Below, one piece after another: positions 44,955 to 53,354 of a stretch of 64,000 nt of DNA. Source of the stretch: an uncultured Treponema sp. (GTDB taxonomy: Bacteria > Spirochaetota > Spirochaetia > Treponematales > Treponemataceae); assembly GCA_947166355.1 (NCBI GenBank), contig CAMVDX010000003.1, forward strand, positions 1-64,000. Reading direction: 5' to 3'. Numbering within the stretch: position 1 is the stretch's first letter; each line of letters starts with the position of its first letter. The notes under the pieces are model-generated. The model saw only the letters and a list, made by a program, of their open reading frames with translations. It was not told where the DNA came from and searched no databases. Both the position numbers and the translations under genes were made by a program.

Positions 44955-46202
44955 ATGGAAACTGCCAATTTAATTTCAAAGCGTCAGATTCGAGAAATTT
45001 ACGAATCTTATACAGATTATTTTTATGACATCATGGCAAAGGTTGTGGAGCGTCTTCAGCAGAATATCAAACTTTCTGCGCAGCCAACTTATAAAAGCCG
45101 TGTAAAAAGTTTTGAAAGTTATTACAAAAAGATTTTGCGATTAAAGCCTCAGCAGCTGGAAGAAAATAAATCCCTGATTTATCTCACAGATATGATGGGA
45201 ATTCGTATGATCTGTGCTTTTCTTGAAGATATAAATCTTGGTGTAGAACAGATAAAAAAGCTTTTTGAAATCAAAGAAGTAGAAGTAAAAGGGGCTGAAA
45301 AGAAGTTTTCTGAATTCGGTTATGAATCTGTTCATGTGCTTGTTAAAATTCCGGATGAGTTTAAACCGGAGCTTACTGGAAAATACGAAGGACTGGCACC
45401 AATTTCAGATGAAATTGTCTGCGAAATCCAGATTCGCACAATTCTTCAGGATGCCTGGGCAGAAGTAGAACATGAATTAATTTATAAAATCGACTTTAAT
45501 CCTTTTGATAAGCCTCTACGACGTAAGCTTGCCTCAATTAATGCCTCTCTGACCCTTGCAGATATTACTTTCCAGGAAATCCGTGATTATCAGAATAAGC
45601 TTCAGCGTGAACTGGATGAACGTCGCCGTTCTTTCTATTCGCTTGCAGATGGATTTTTGAATGATAAAACTGAAAAACCTGAAGAAGATATTAATCGTGT
45701 AAATCCATTTGTTCAGGGAACTATTGATGATTTAATTCTTAAAGCAATTGAAGCTCATAACGAAGGTCATCTTTCAGAAGCTGTTGATATTTATACACGT
45801 ATTCTTGATGCAGTTGCTGATGGTGACAAAAATGTACTTGCTGTAATACATAAACACAGAGGTATGGCATTCTTTGCTATGAATAATCTTGAAGCTGCTC
45901 TTGATGATTTTCAGAAAAGTATTGATGCTGATCCAAAGGCGTTCCGTTCTTATTATTACAAGGGAATTGTTTATTCAATTCTTAAAAAATATAAAGAAGC
46001 AATTGAATGTTATTCTAAATCTCTGGAAATCAATGAATTTCAGGCTCATGCAAACTTCCGTCGTTCTATGGCATACTATGAGCTGGGTGAATATGAGCAG
46101 GCAATGAATGATCTTGATGTTGCACTAAAACTCGGAATGAATCCGGACGAGTGTAAGGGACTTCAGGAAAAGCTTGTAAAGAAATTCGGCATGAATATGT
46201 AA
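44955..46202 (+). CDS. RelA/SpoT-domain (p)ppGpp synthetase-like protein with TPRs
   Basis: 415 residues. Residues ~20-235 are a RelA/SpoT synthetase domain (YKSRVKSFESYYKKI, LTDMMGIRMICAFLEDI, FGYESVHVLVKI, EIQIRTILQDAWAEVEHELIYK). Residues ~255-400 contain three to four TPRs. There is no HD hydrolase, TGS or ACT domain, so it differs from the long Rel/SpoT enzymes and resembles small alarmone synthetases with a protein-binding tail. Activity would need testing. Only a weak ribosome site is visible. Confidence 0.87.
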   Translation: METANLISKRQIREIYESYTDYFYDIMAKVVERLQQNIKLSAQPTYKSRVKSFESYYKKILRLKPQQLEENKSLIYLTDMMGIRMICAFLEDINLGVEQIKKLFEIKEVEVKGAEKKFSEFGYESVHVLVKIPDEFKPELTGKYEGLAPISDEIVCEIQIRTILQDAWAEVEHELIYKIDFNPFDKPLRRKLASINASLTLADITFQEIRDYQNKLQRELDERRRSFYSLADGFLNDKTEKPEEDINRVNPFVQGTIDDLILKAIEAHNEGHLSEAVDIYTRILDAVADGDKNVLAVIHKHRGMAFFAMNNLEAALDDFQKSIDADPKAFRSYYYKGIVYSILKKYKEAIECYSKSLEINEFQAHANFRRSMAYYELGEYEQAMNDLDVALKLGMNPDECKGLQEKLVKKFGMNM

Positions 46203-46231
46203 AAAAATTTTAAAAATAAGGGTTCTTGCTA

Positions 46232-46260
46232 TTGACGAAAAATGTCGAAACTGATATATT
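46232..46260 (+). promoter_or_regulatory. Predicted promoter of tRNA-Glu
   Basis: TTGACG (46232-46237), 17-bp spacer, TATATT (46255-46260); predicted start about 17 bases before the tRNA. Confidence 0.72.
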
Positions 46261-46283
46261 ATTCAAAGTCAGCAATGACATAT

Positions 46284-46355
46284 GTCTCCTTCGTCTAGTG
46301 GTTAGGACATCGGGTTTTCATCCCGACAACAGCAGTTCAATTCTGCTAGGAGATG
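46284..46355 (+). tRNA. tRNA-Glu (anticodon TTC)
   Basis: Acceptor GTCTCCT / AGGAGAT, D arm with CTAGTGGTTAGGAC, anticodon arm CGGG TTTTCAT CCCG (anticodon TTC), T arm GCAG TTCAATT CTGC, discriminator G at 46355. CCA is not encoded. Unlike tRNA-Pro and tmRNA, no copy of its 3' end follows. Confidence 0.97.
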
Positions 46356-46362
46356 GTCGTTC

Positions 46363-46406
46363 AAACAAAAAAAAGACGCTCATTGAGCGTCTTTTTTTTG
46401 TTTGAA
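46363..46406 (+). terminator. tRNA-Glu terminator
   Basis: Perfect stem caaacaaaaaaaagacgctc / gagcgtcttttttttgtttg with loop att. Two further hairpins follow before the helicase gene (46410-46430 and 46440-46470). Confidence 0.92.
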
Positions 46407-46499
46407 CTTACCCAGTTTGCTTTGCAAACTGGTGTTCTGGCGAGTTTTGCCGCAAGCGGCAAAACTCGTGGTTTCGTTAGTAAAAAGTTGGGTGGGGAT

Positions 46500-48632
46500 G
46501 TGGAAGATTCAGAAGAAAAAGTTGAATACAAAAAAATAAATGAACTCGAAGCCGGCGGGTATATTTCGCAGGGTGGTACGCTTTCAAAACTTTCTGATTC
46601 ATTTGAAGAACGTCCCGTACAGGTAGAACTGCTGCAGAATATTGTCCGTGCTTTTAACGAAAATAAAATTGCCGTGTTCGAAGCCGGAACTGGTGTCGGA
46701 AAATCCTATTCTTATTTAATTCCTTCAATGCTGTGGGCACTGGTAAATCATGAGCGTGTAATTATTTCCACAGGTACAATAAATCTTCAGCAGCAGCTTT
46801 GTGAAAAAGATGTTCCTGCTGTAGAAAAAATCATAGGTCAGAAAATTAAATATGTTCTGATGAAAGGACGCCAGAATTATATTTGTGTACGTCGTCTGAA
46901 TGATGCTGCTTCAATTCTTGATTTATTTGAAGGGGAGAGTGACGAGCTAAAAAAAATTGCTGAATGGGCGCAGAATTCCCCAACCGGTAGTAAAAGTGAT
47001 TTGCCTTTTATGCCTGGTGAAAATGTCTGGTCAAAGGTTAATTCTGAAAGTGATGCCTGTATGGGAAAAAAATGTCCTTTCTTCAATGAATGTTTTGTGA
47101 TGAAAGTAAGAAAGGAAGCTGCTGCTGCAAATCTTATAATTGTCAATCATCATCTGTTATTTGCAGACATTGAATCAAGGCTTGGCGGTGCCGGATATGA
47201 GGATGCCGCTGTTCTTCCTCCTTATCGTCATATTATTTTTGATGAGGCTCATGGTATTGAAAATGCGGCTACCAGTTTTTTTAGTGAAAGTGTAAATCGT
47301 TTTAAGCTGAATAAACTGATTAACCAAATGTATCGTCGAAGGAAAAATTCAGAGTCTGGACATCTGTTCAGTCTGGCAGTTCTTTCTTCAAATGAAGAAA
47401 AGGCTGGAGAAGCTTATGAAATCACTAATAAAATAAAGCTTTCGATTTCCAATGTTGAAATTGCGGCTAAAGATTTGTTGAATCGTGAATATACAATGCG
47501 TCTTTACGAAGGAACAGCAAGAGATTTTGGTCCACTTCTTGTAGCAATCGGGGAACTTGCAAGAGCTCTAGGTTCTTTTACTGGAATTATTCGTGAGATT
47601 ATGGATGGAATTGATGAAGATGATAAGGATGCTCCTTTCTACTGGGAGTCAAAAATAATTCTCAGACATCTTGAAGATTATGTGATTCTATTAAAGAATT
47701 TTTCTGTGTGGAATGAAAAACCGGATGATGTTTTCTGGATTCAAAAAAAACGGCTGCCACCTGATTTACAGCGGGATGGCGCAGATGCAGAATATGTTAC
47801 TCTTACTCAGACTCCACTTGATATTTCGCACCTTATGAATGAAGGTGTATTTGAGCAGATGTCTACTGTTGTATGTACTTCAGCAACACTTAAAACGGGA
47901 CGTGATTTTTCGTATTGGATGCATCGTACCGGAGTTTCTCTCTCGGAAGAAGAGCGTGTGATTAAGGGGGAGTTTCCGTCTCCATTTCCATATAATAAAA
48001 ATATGCTGTTTGTTGTTCCAAAGGATGCTCCTTTTCCTGATAACATTCAGTATCAGCAGTGGATTGAAATGGCAATTCCGCGTCTTATTCAGGCGGCGGC
48101 TGGAAGAACTCTGGTTTTGTTTACTTCTTATGAGTCTCTTAAGAGTGCACACAGGGCTGCTGTTGCAAGTTTACCGGGCTTTCCAGGCCGCGTAATGAAA
48201 CAGGGTGAAGATGATAACGGAAAACTACTTGAGGCTTTTAAAAAAGAAAACGAGAGTGTACTTTTTGCTACGGATTCATTCTGGCAGGGTGTGGATATTC
48301 CTGGAGAATCGCTCTCACAGGTGATAATTGTAAAACTGCCGTTTACAGTACCTAATGACCCTGTTTTTGTTGCAAGGGCTGAGGCGATTGAAAAGCGCGG
48401 CGGAAGTTCTTTTATGGAATTAAGTGTTCCAGAAGCTGTAATTAAATTCCGACAGGGCATTGGAAGACTGATACGCCGTTCAGATGATAAGGGTGTTGTT
48501 GTTGTTCTGGATCGGCGCATTTATGAAAAGAAATACGGCTGGAATTTTATTGCAAATTTGAATGACTGTAAGCAGCTTTATGAACCGCTTTCAGAACTTA
48601 CTGGCAGAATAAATTCCTTTATTTTTGACTGA
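46500..48632 (+). CDS. DinG/XPD-type ATP-dependent DNA helicase
   Basis: Superfamily 2 iron-sulfur helicase, 710 residues from GTG 46500. Walker A EAGTGVGKSYSYL, a four-Cys iron-sulfur region (CVRRLN followed by ACMGKKCPFFNEC), NHHLLFADI, DEAH box FDEAHGIE, and C-terminal motifs FATDSFWQGVDIPGE and FRQGIGRLIRR. It probably unwinds R-loops or branched DNA. An open frame continues upstream into the tRNA-Glu and its terminator, so the GTG after GGTGGGG is preferred, though that ribosome site is close to the start codon. Confidence 0.88.
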   Translation: MEDSEEKVEYKKINELEAGGYISQGGTLSKLSDSFEERPVQVELLQNIVRAFNENKIAVFEAGTGVGKSYSYLIPSMLWALVNHERVIISTGTINLQQQLCEKDVPAVEKIIGQKIKYVLMKGRQNYICVRRLNDAASILDLFEGESDELKKIAEWAQNSPTGSKSDLPFMPGENVWSKVNSESDACMGKKCPFFNECFVMKVRKEAAAANLIIVNHHLLFADIESRLGGAGYEDAAVLPPYRHIIFDEAHGIENAATSFFSESVNRFKLNKLINQMYRRRKNSESGHLFSLAVLSSNEEKAGEAYEITNKIKLSISNVEIAAKDLLNREYTMRLYEGTARDFGPLLVAIGELARALGSFTGIIREIMDGIDEDDKDAPFYWESKIILRHLEDYVILLKNFSVWNEKPDDVFWIQKKRLPPDLQRDGADAEYVTLTQTPLDISHLMNEGVFEQMSTVVCTSATLKTGRDFSYWMHRTGVSLSEEERVIKGEFPSPFPYNKNMLFVVPKDAPFPDNIQYQQWIEMAIPRLIQAAAGRTLVLFTSYESLKSAHRAAVASLPGFPGRVMKQGEDDNGKLLEAFKKENESVLFATDSFWQGVDIPGESLSQVIIVKLPFTVPNDPVFVARAEAIEKRGGSSFMELSVPEAVIKFRQGIGRLIRRSDDKGVVVVLDRRIYEKKYGWNFIANLNDCKQLYEPLSELTGRINSFIFD

Positions 48633-48708
48633 TAATGTATTATAATTAAAACAATAAAAAAATATGAAATTGTTGTGCTAAAAACAACTATCTTATTCGG
48701 GTGGTATT

Positions 48709-49470
48709 ATGTCAAGGTTTCTGACGCTTATATGTTTATTCTCCATGGTTATACCGGCTTCTATTGCCAATGTACTGGCATATCCTGTCAGCAGAAAATT
48801 AAGCATCAGAATATCAGATTATATCGTACGTGTTTTAGCTCCACGTTTATTTGCAATTCTCTATACATACAGAAAATTTCATTTCTGGGGATATGAAAAA
48901 GGAAAAGCTGAGCTCCCTGAAAATTTCATTTTAATTTCAAATCATCAAAGTCTTTTAGACATTCCGGTTTACATGAAATTTTTGCCGGAAAAAGAAATTC
49001 GTTTTATAGCAAAAGATACTCTTGGCCGTCATATTCCGTTGGTTTCAGAAATGCTGCGTGCTCAGGAACACTGCCTTATTCCTAGAAAAGCAAAGCCTAT
49101 GGAAGCAATGAGGTATATTTCTGATTTTGGAAAGAGGGTAGTAGAAAGAAAGCAGGTTCCTATCCTTTTCCCGGAAGGTTCAAGAACACGTGATGGAAAT
49201 GTAGGAAAATTCTTTTCTGCTGGATTCCGTCAGCTTTCTGAGTCTACAGGACTTCCTGTTGTAGTATGTGCTCTTGATGGTGGCTGGCAGCTTCGCGATT
49301 TAAGAAAGCTCATGAAAAATCTTAAGCATGGATGTTATCGTGTAAAGATTCTAAAGGTTTATAATCCGCCTGCAACAAAAGAAGAGTGTAATGAGCTTCT
49401 TGAAGAAGCAAGAATCCTTATGCAGCAACAGATTGAATACTGGCGCCAGCTGCCGGCAAATAAGAAATAG
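48709..49470 (+). CDS. 1-acyl-glycerol-3-phosphate acyltransferase (PlsC-like)
   Basis: Adds the second fatty acid in phospholipid synthesis. 253 residues: N-terminal hydrophobic segment, then the acyltransferase motifs NHQSLLDIP (HX4D catalytic) and FPEGSRTRDG. GGTGG precedes the ATG. It is a membrane enzyme acting on lysophosphatidate; related acceptors cannot be ruled out. Confidence 0.9.
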   Translation: MSRFLTLICLFSMVIPASIANVLAYPVSRKLSIRISDYIVRVLAPRLFAILYTYRKFHFWGYEKGKAELPENFILISNHQSLLDIPVYMKFLPEKEIRFIAKDTLGRHIPLVSEMLRAQEHCLIPRKAKPMEAMRYISDFGKRVVERKQVPILFPEGSRTRDGNVGKFFSAGFRQLSESTGLPVVVCALDGGWQLRDLRKLMKNLKHGCYRVKILKVYNPPATKEECNELLEEARILMQQQIEYWRQLPANKK

Positions 49471-49583
49471 ATTGTCGGGTCAAACCCGACGATGGCAGAT
49501 TCTGCAAATCCGATATTTTTTATGCCATTGTGAGTAGCGGCGTATTTTGTCATTGCGAGGTGAAAAGCGACAAAACAATCCAT
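49471..49583. repeat. Hairpin and GTCATTGCGAGG-family repeat
   Basis: Begins with the hairpin gtcgggtcaaacccgac (49474-49490) and contains gtcattgcgagg (49549-49560) and caatccat (49576-49583). A half-related motif, cggacttgactcgacaatc, sits before the ATP-grasp gene at 40391-40409. Confidence 0.7.
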
Positions 49584-49624
49584 AAAAAAAACCGTACGGT
49601 TCATGATTCCGTACGGTTTTATTT
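49584..49624. terminator. Terminator between plsC-like and zinc-ribbon genes
   Basis: Perfect stem aaaaccgtacgg / ccgtacggtttt with A run before and T-rich tract after; may work in both directions for these convergent genes. Confidence 0.85.
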
Positions 49625-49627
49625 CCC

Positions 49628-49799
49628 AAGTCGGCAAGCACAGCTTGCCTCTGAGCCGATTTTTCGATAATCCTAAAACGACCCTGTGTAAGCCCGCTGG
49701 CGGGCGGTGTTCAATAGCAGAGCGTTAAAAAAATTGCGGAAGCAATTTTTAGCTCTACTATATAAAAGCTCGTTTTTTAACGGATTTTCGATTTTAGGC
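49628..49799. repeat. Long dispersed repeat, copy 1 (inverted relative to 52983-53195)
   Basis: About 110 bases in the middle are identical to the reverse complement of the second copy, including cctaaaacgaccctgtgtaa, cccgctggcgggcgg and ctctactatataaaagctcg. Both copies end in cggattttcgatttta. Inner hairpins (attgcggaagcaat) are present. It abuts the stop codon of the zinc-ribbon gene. Confidence 0.9.
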
Positions 49800-49800
49800 T

Positions 49801-49974
49801 TTATTTGAAATCCTTAGGTCTTCTTTCAACACGCTTGCATTTCTGGCATTCTGCCTGATTACGAAGTCTGCCGTTTTCAATCATTGTTTTCATTATGATT
49901 TCGCCACCACAGTCAGGGCAAATGAATTTTTGTGTTGCAACAGTTGTACGAGAGTTTTTACTAGCTCCAGCCAT
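49801..49974 (-). CDS. Small zinc-ribbon protein
   Basis: 57 residues with two Cys pairs in the order CPDCGG and CQKC, a basic tail (KRVERRPKDFK) and a polar N-terminus. GGAGG six bases before the ATG at 49974 supports this start over a longer frame. It is probably a small RNA-, ribosome- or DNA-associated zinc protein; I do not recognise a named family. It is divergent from rpsT. Confidence 0.75.
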   Translation of the reverse strand: MAGASKNSRTTVATQKFICPDCGGEIIMKTMIENGRLRNQAECQKCKRVERRPKDFK

Positions 49975-50065
49975 TATGTGCCTCCAATCGAATATTCGTA
50001 TCAAACATAATAATGAGATATGCCACTAGTGTCAATAATTCAAGTCCAAAATTTCCAAACTTTAA

Positions 50066-50094
50066 TTGACACAGAATATGTAATTTGATAATAT
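50066..50094 (+). promoter_or_regulatory. Predicted rpsT promoter
   Basis: TTGACA (50066-50071), 17-bp spacer, TAATAT (50089-50094), about 30 bases before the start codon. Confidence 0.65.
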
Positions 50095-50130
50095 ATCAGA
50101 CAGTTAACTATTAATTTTGGGGGTCTCCAA

Positions 50131-50400
50131 TTGGCAAAATCATCTGCAGAGAAAAGACACGCACAGAGCGAAGTTCGCAGACTTCATAATAAAGCAATTA
50201 AGAGCACTTGTAGAACTTATGCAAAGCAGTTTGTAGAAGCTGTTCAGGCTAAAGATCAGAAACTTGCTGAAGAAAAATACAAGCAGCTTCAGAAAGAACT
50301 TGATTCTGCTCGCAGCAAGGGTGTTTTGAAGAGAAATGCTGTGTCTCGCAAAAAGTCAAGAATGATGAATCTGTATAATGCTACATTCGCAGCAAAATAA
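50131..50400 (+). CDS. rpsT: 30S ribosomal protein S20
   Basis: 89 residues, basic and helical, with the family's KSSAEKRHAQSEVRRLHNKA and GVLKRNAVSRKKSRMM blocks. It binds 16S rRNA early in small-subunit assembly. Translation starts at TTG, after GGGGG; no ATG is near. A rare UUG start is also known for E. coli rpsT, where it takes part in autoregulation, so the same may apply here. Confidence 0.96.
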   Translation: MAKSSAEKRHAQSEVRRLHNKAIKSTCRTYAKQFVEAVQAKDQKLAEEKYKQLQKELDSARSKGVLKRNAVSRKKSRMMNLYNATFAAK

Positions 50401-50422
50401 CATTTTTGATTAATGATTATGG

Positions 50423-50455
50423 AAAACCAGTTGAAAAAATCAACTGGTTTTTTTG
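50423..50455 (+). terminator. rpsT terminator
   Basis: Stem aaaaccagttga / tcaactggtttt with a T run. Confidence 0.9.
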
Positions 50456-50546
50456 TCTTCGTAGGTTTTTTACAAAATCTAAAGACCGCAGAGTCTAGGC
50501 TTGAATTGTAAGAGTGCCATGACTTAAAGTTTAAAATAAATTAATT

Positions 50547-50864
50547 ATGGATGAGTGTAAAATTACTAAAAGTGATATTGTAGATGCAGTTTATAAATCT
50601 ACTGACATTGAAAAAAAAGTTATAGCGCAGGTAGTAGACAGTTTTCTCGAAAACTTAAGAGAATTTATGGAAGAGGGAAATACTATTGAATTACGAGGTT
50701 TTGGAACTTTTGAAGCAAGGCTTAGAAAAGGTCGCAGTATTGCCAGAAATCCACGTACTGGAGAAAAACTGAGTATTGAACCGCATTATGTTGCTGTTTT
50801 TCGGGCTGGAAAGGTTTTAAAAGATAAATTATGGAGTCTTAAGAAAAAGAAAAATGAAAAATAA
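50547..50864 (+). CDS. HU/IHF-family DNA-binding protein
   Basis: 105 residues. The HU fold is clear: N-terminal helices, ELRGFGTFEARLRKGRSIARNPRTGEKL (in two blocks: beta-arm region), and a C-terminal basic extension of about ten residues. It bends and compacts DNA as a dimer. No Shine-Dalgarno sequence is visible; TAAAAT at 50532-50537 would start the mRNA within a few bases of the ATG, but without a good -35. Its end overlaps lnt by 11 bases. Confidence 0.93.
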   Translation: MDECKITKSDIVDAVYKSTDIEKKVIAQVVDSFLENLREFMEEGNTIELRGFGTFEARLRKGRSIARNPRTGEKLSIEPHYVAVFRAGKVLKDKLWSLKKKKNEK

Positions 50865-52536
50865 TTACCGTTCAGCCTCAAAAATGGCAGGCGGTTTTCA
50901 GATTTTTCTACTTCTTTGTGCAGCCTGCATTTTGTTCTGGCTTTCAAATCCTAATATTATATTTAAGGATGGTCTGGGCTTTCTTGCTTTTTTTAACTGG
51001 CTGCCTGTTCTTTTTGCCATAAAAAAATCAAATATAAAAAATACTTTCTTATGGGGCGGTTTATATGGTGCTGCCTCTTACGGACTTTATGGTTACTGGC
51101 TTAATTCCTTTCATCCTCTTGGTCTCATAATAGTCTGCATCGGATATTTTATAATTTGTGCAGTGGTTTTTACTGTATTAAAGTTTGCAGATTTAATCAG
51201 TCCGAAAAATGGATGGCTTTTAGAATTTCTGATTATATGCAGTTATGAATATCTTAAAACCCTTGGTTTTTTCGGAATGAATTATGGCGTTACGGCCTAT
51301 ACTCAATGGAAAAATCTTTATTTCATTCAGATTTGTTCATTAGTTGGAGTTTTTGGACTTAATCTTCTTGTAATTTTTCCTTCTGCTTTTTTGTTTTGTG
51401 TAATAACGAAAAAAAGGGAACGAAATAAGCTTATAAATAATGTTGCCGCTGAAACTAAATCTCATATATCTTCATATGTTGGAAAAGAAAAGTCACTTTC
51501 ACTTACATCTTTAAAGACAGCTAATTTTTTATTTGGTATCTGGATAGTACTGATTTTTTGTTCGTATTTTTATGGTATTTGTGAGTCGAAAAAAAATTAT
51601 TCTTCTAAATATGTCAAGGTTGCGGCAATTCAAAATAATGAAAGTCCCTGGAAAAATGGAATAGATGAATACTCTCAGAATGTCAGAAATCTTATTCAAC
51701 TGACAGAAGAGGCACAGTCTCTTTCTGCTGATATTGATTTTATAATCTGGCCGGAAACTGCTGTTGCTCCGTCAATTATTTATAATTATGATTACGGCAC
51801 TGATGTGCGCCGCTTTATGCTTGTTTCTCAGCTTTTAAATTTTATTGATGAAAATAATGCTGTTTTTGTAATCGGTAATTCACATGAAATTGATATAAAA
51901 ACTGGAGATCGTGCACGATATAACAGTGCCCTGGTTTTTGAATCTGGAAAAAATGTGCATCCTCCAAAGCCTGATATCTATTCAAAAATACATCTTGTTC
52001 CTTTTGCAGAAAGTTTTCCTTTAAAGCATTATTTTCCATATCTTTATATTTTGCTCTTAAATGGTGATACTCACATGTGGGAAAAAGGTGATGAATATAA
52101 TGTCTTTGATTACCGCGGACTGAGATTTTCTACACCGATATGTTTTGAAGATACCTTCAGTTCAATTTGCCGTCAGATGGTTTTAAATGGTTCCTGCTGT
52201 TTTATGAATTTGAGTAATGATTCCTGGTCTGAAAGTATACCTTGTCAGAGGCAGCATCTTGCAATGGCAGTTTTTCGTTCCGTAGAAAACAGAGTTCCTT
52301 CTGTCAGGAGTACAGCAAGCGGAGTAACCTGTATAATTAGTCCGTTTGGAAGAATAGAAAAAGCTGCACCAGAATTCTGTCCTGCTTATGTGATTGGTCA
52401 GGTTCCTGTTATAAAAAATAAGACTCAGACTTTTTTTACAAGAACCGGAGATTTTGCAGGAATGGCAGAAGTTGTGCTTTGTGGTGTAATATTGATAATA
52501 CAAACAATTATTGTTATAATTAAAAAAAATAAATAA
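50854..52536 (+). CDS. lnt: Apolipoprotein N-acyltransferase
   Basis: Adds the third acyl chain to lipoproteins at the outer face of the inner membrane. 560 residues: about six to seven membrane helices (~13-245), then a nitrilase-like domain with the Glu-Lys-Cys triad in WPETAVAPS (about residue 301), KIHLVPFAE (about 377) and CFEDTF (about 428), and a final C-terminal membrane helix. Residues ~190-215 form an extra loop. It overlaps the HU gene and precedes a bactofilin gene by 17 bp. Confidence 0.93.
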   Translation: MKNNYRSASKMAGGFQIFLLLCAACILFWLSNPNIIFKDGLGFLAFFNWLPVLFAIKKSNIKNTFLWGGLYGAASYGLYGYWLNSFHPLGLIIVCIGYFIICAVVFTVLKFADLISPKNGWLLEFLIICSYEYLKTLGFFGMNYGVTAYTQWKNLYFIQICSLVGVFGLNLLVIFPSAFLFCVITKKRERNKLINNVAAETKSHISSYVGKEKSLSLTSLKTANFLFGIWIVLIFCSYFYGICESKKNYSSKYVKVAAIQNNESPWKNGIDEYSQNVRNLIQLTEEAQSLSADIDFIIWPETAVAPSIIYNYDYGTDVRRFMLVSQLLNFIDENNAVFVIGNSHEIDIKTGDRARYNSALVFESGKNVHPPKPDIYSKIHLVPFAESFPLKHYFPYLYILLLNGDTHMWEKGDEYNVFDYRGLRFSTPICFEDTFSSICRQMVLNGSCCFMNLSNDSWSESIPCQRQHLAMAVFRSVENRVPSVRSTASGVTCIISPFGRIEKAAPEFCPAYVIGQVPVIKNKTQTFFTRTGDFAGMAEVVLCGVILIIQTIIVIIKKNK

Positions 52537-52553
52537 TTCTTACAGGTGAATTG

Positions 52554-52982
52554 ATGGCTGAAAAAAACGAGAACGAAAAAAAGAATATTACTGTATTCGG
52601 TGAAGAAACTGAATTTGATGGTGTACTTGAATTCAAAGACCGTCTCGTAATTACTGGAAAATTCAGTGGAAAAATCAATGCGCCTGAAGGTGATCTGGAA
52701 ATTGCTAAAAATGCCGTTTGTAAGGTAGATAAGATTGATGCAAATTCAATTATTGTTTCCGGTGAAGTAAATGGGGATATGAATGCGGCAGAACGTGTAG
52801 AAATCTGTTCGGGTAGTAAAGTAAGCGGAAATATTTCAACTGCCAGAATTCGTATTGCAAATAATGTTGAATTCAGTGGTGATGTTAATATGCTTGAAAA
52901 AGAACCGGAGGTAGATTTATTTTCAGTTGCCTCAGCAGAATATAAGCAGGCAATGATTATTCATAGCGATGTTATAAAATAA
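52554..52982 (+). CDS. Bactofilin (second copy in window)
   Basis: 142-residue bactofilin with a short charged N-terminus, a beta-helix core (VLEFKDRLVITGKFSGKINA, IIVSGEVNGDMNAAERVEI, GSKVSGNISTARIRIANNVEFSG) and a C-terminal tail. ATG at 52554 is chosen over the adjoining TTG because AGGTG is better spaced. Last gene of the HU-lnt unit. Confidence 0.9.
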   Translation: MAEKNENEKKNITVFGEETEFDGVLEFKDRLVITGKFSGKINAPEGDLEIAKNAVCKVDKIDANSIIVSGEVNGDMNAAERVEICSGSKVSGNISTARIRIANNVEFSGDVNMLEKEPEVDLFSVASAEYKQAMIIHSDVIK

Positions 52983-53195
52983 GGCTAAAATCGAAAATCC
53001 GCAAGTTTTGGGACAAAACTTGGTAAGCAACTTGTTGCGTCTTAAAACAACGAGCTTTTATATAGTAGAGCTAAAAATTGCTTCCGCAATTTTTTTAACG
53101 CTCTGCTATTGAACACCGCCCGCCAGCGGGCTTACACAGGGTCGTTTTAGGATTATCGAGAAAATGCCTCAGAGGCAAGCTGTGCTTGCCGACTT
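52983..53195. repeat. Long dispersed repeat, copy 2 (inverted), with ~44-bp insertion
   Basis: Reverse complement of copy 1 at 49628-49799. Relative to copy 1 it carries about 44 extra bases near its left end containing the hairpin-forming caagttttgggacaaaacttg region. It starts at the bactofilin stop codon. No gene is seen in 53196-53354; TATAAT at 53324-53329 might serve rho. Confidence 0.9.
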
Positions 53196-53354
53196 AGCTG
53201 AAATTTATTGACAGAAATGCTAAAAAACATAATAATACAAATATAGGGAATTTTTTAATGCATATCTTTTCCCGAAAATAATCTTTTAAATCTGGTGTTA
53301 TTTTTTTACTAAAAAAATCAAAATATAATTCTAATTTTTTATGAGGAATCTTTA

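Noticed and set aside
46353-46499. N-terminal extension of the DinG-type helicase
   Set aside because: The frame crosses the tRNA-Glu 3' end, its terminator and two hairpins; the GTG at 46500 is a better start.
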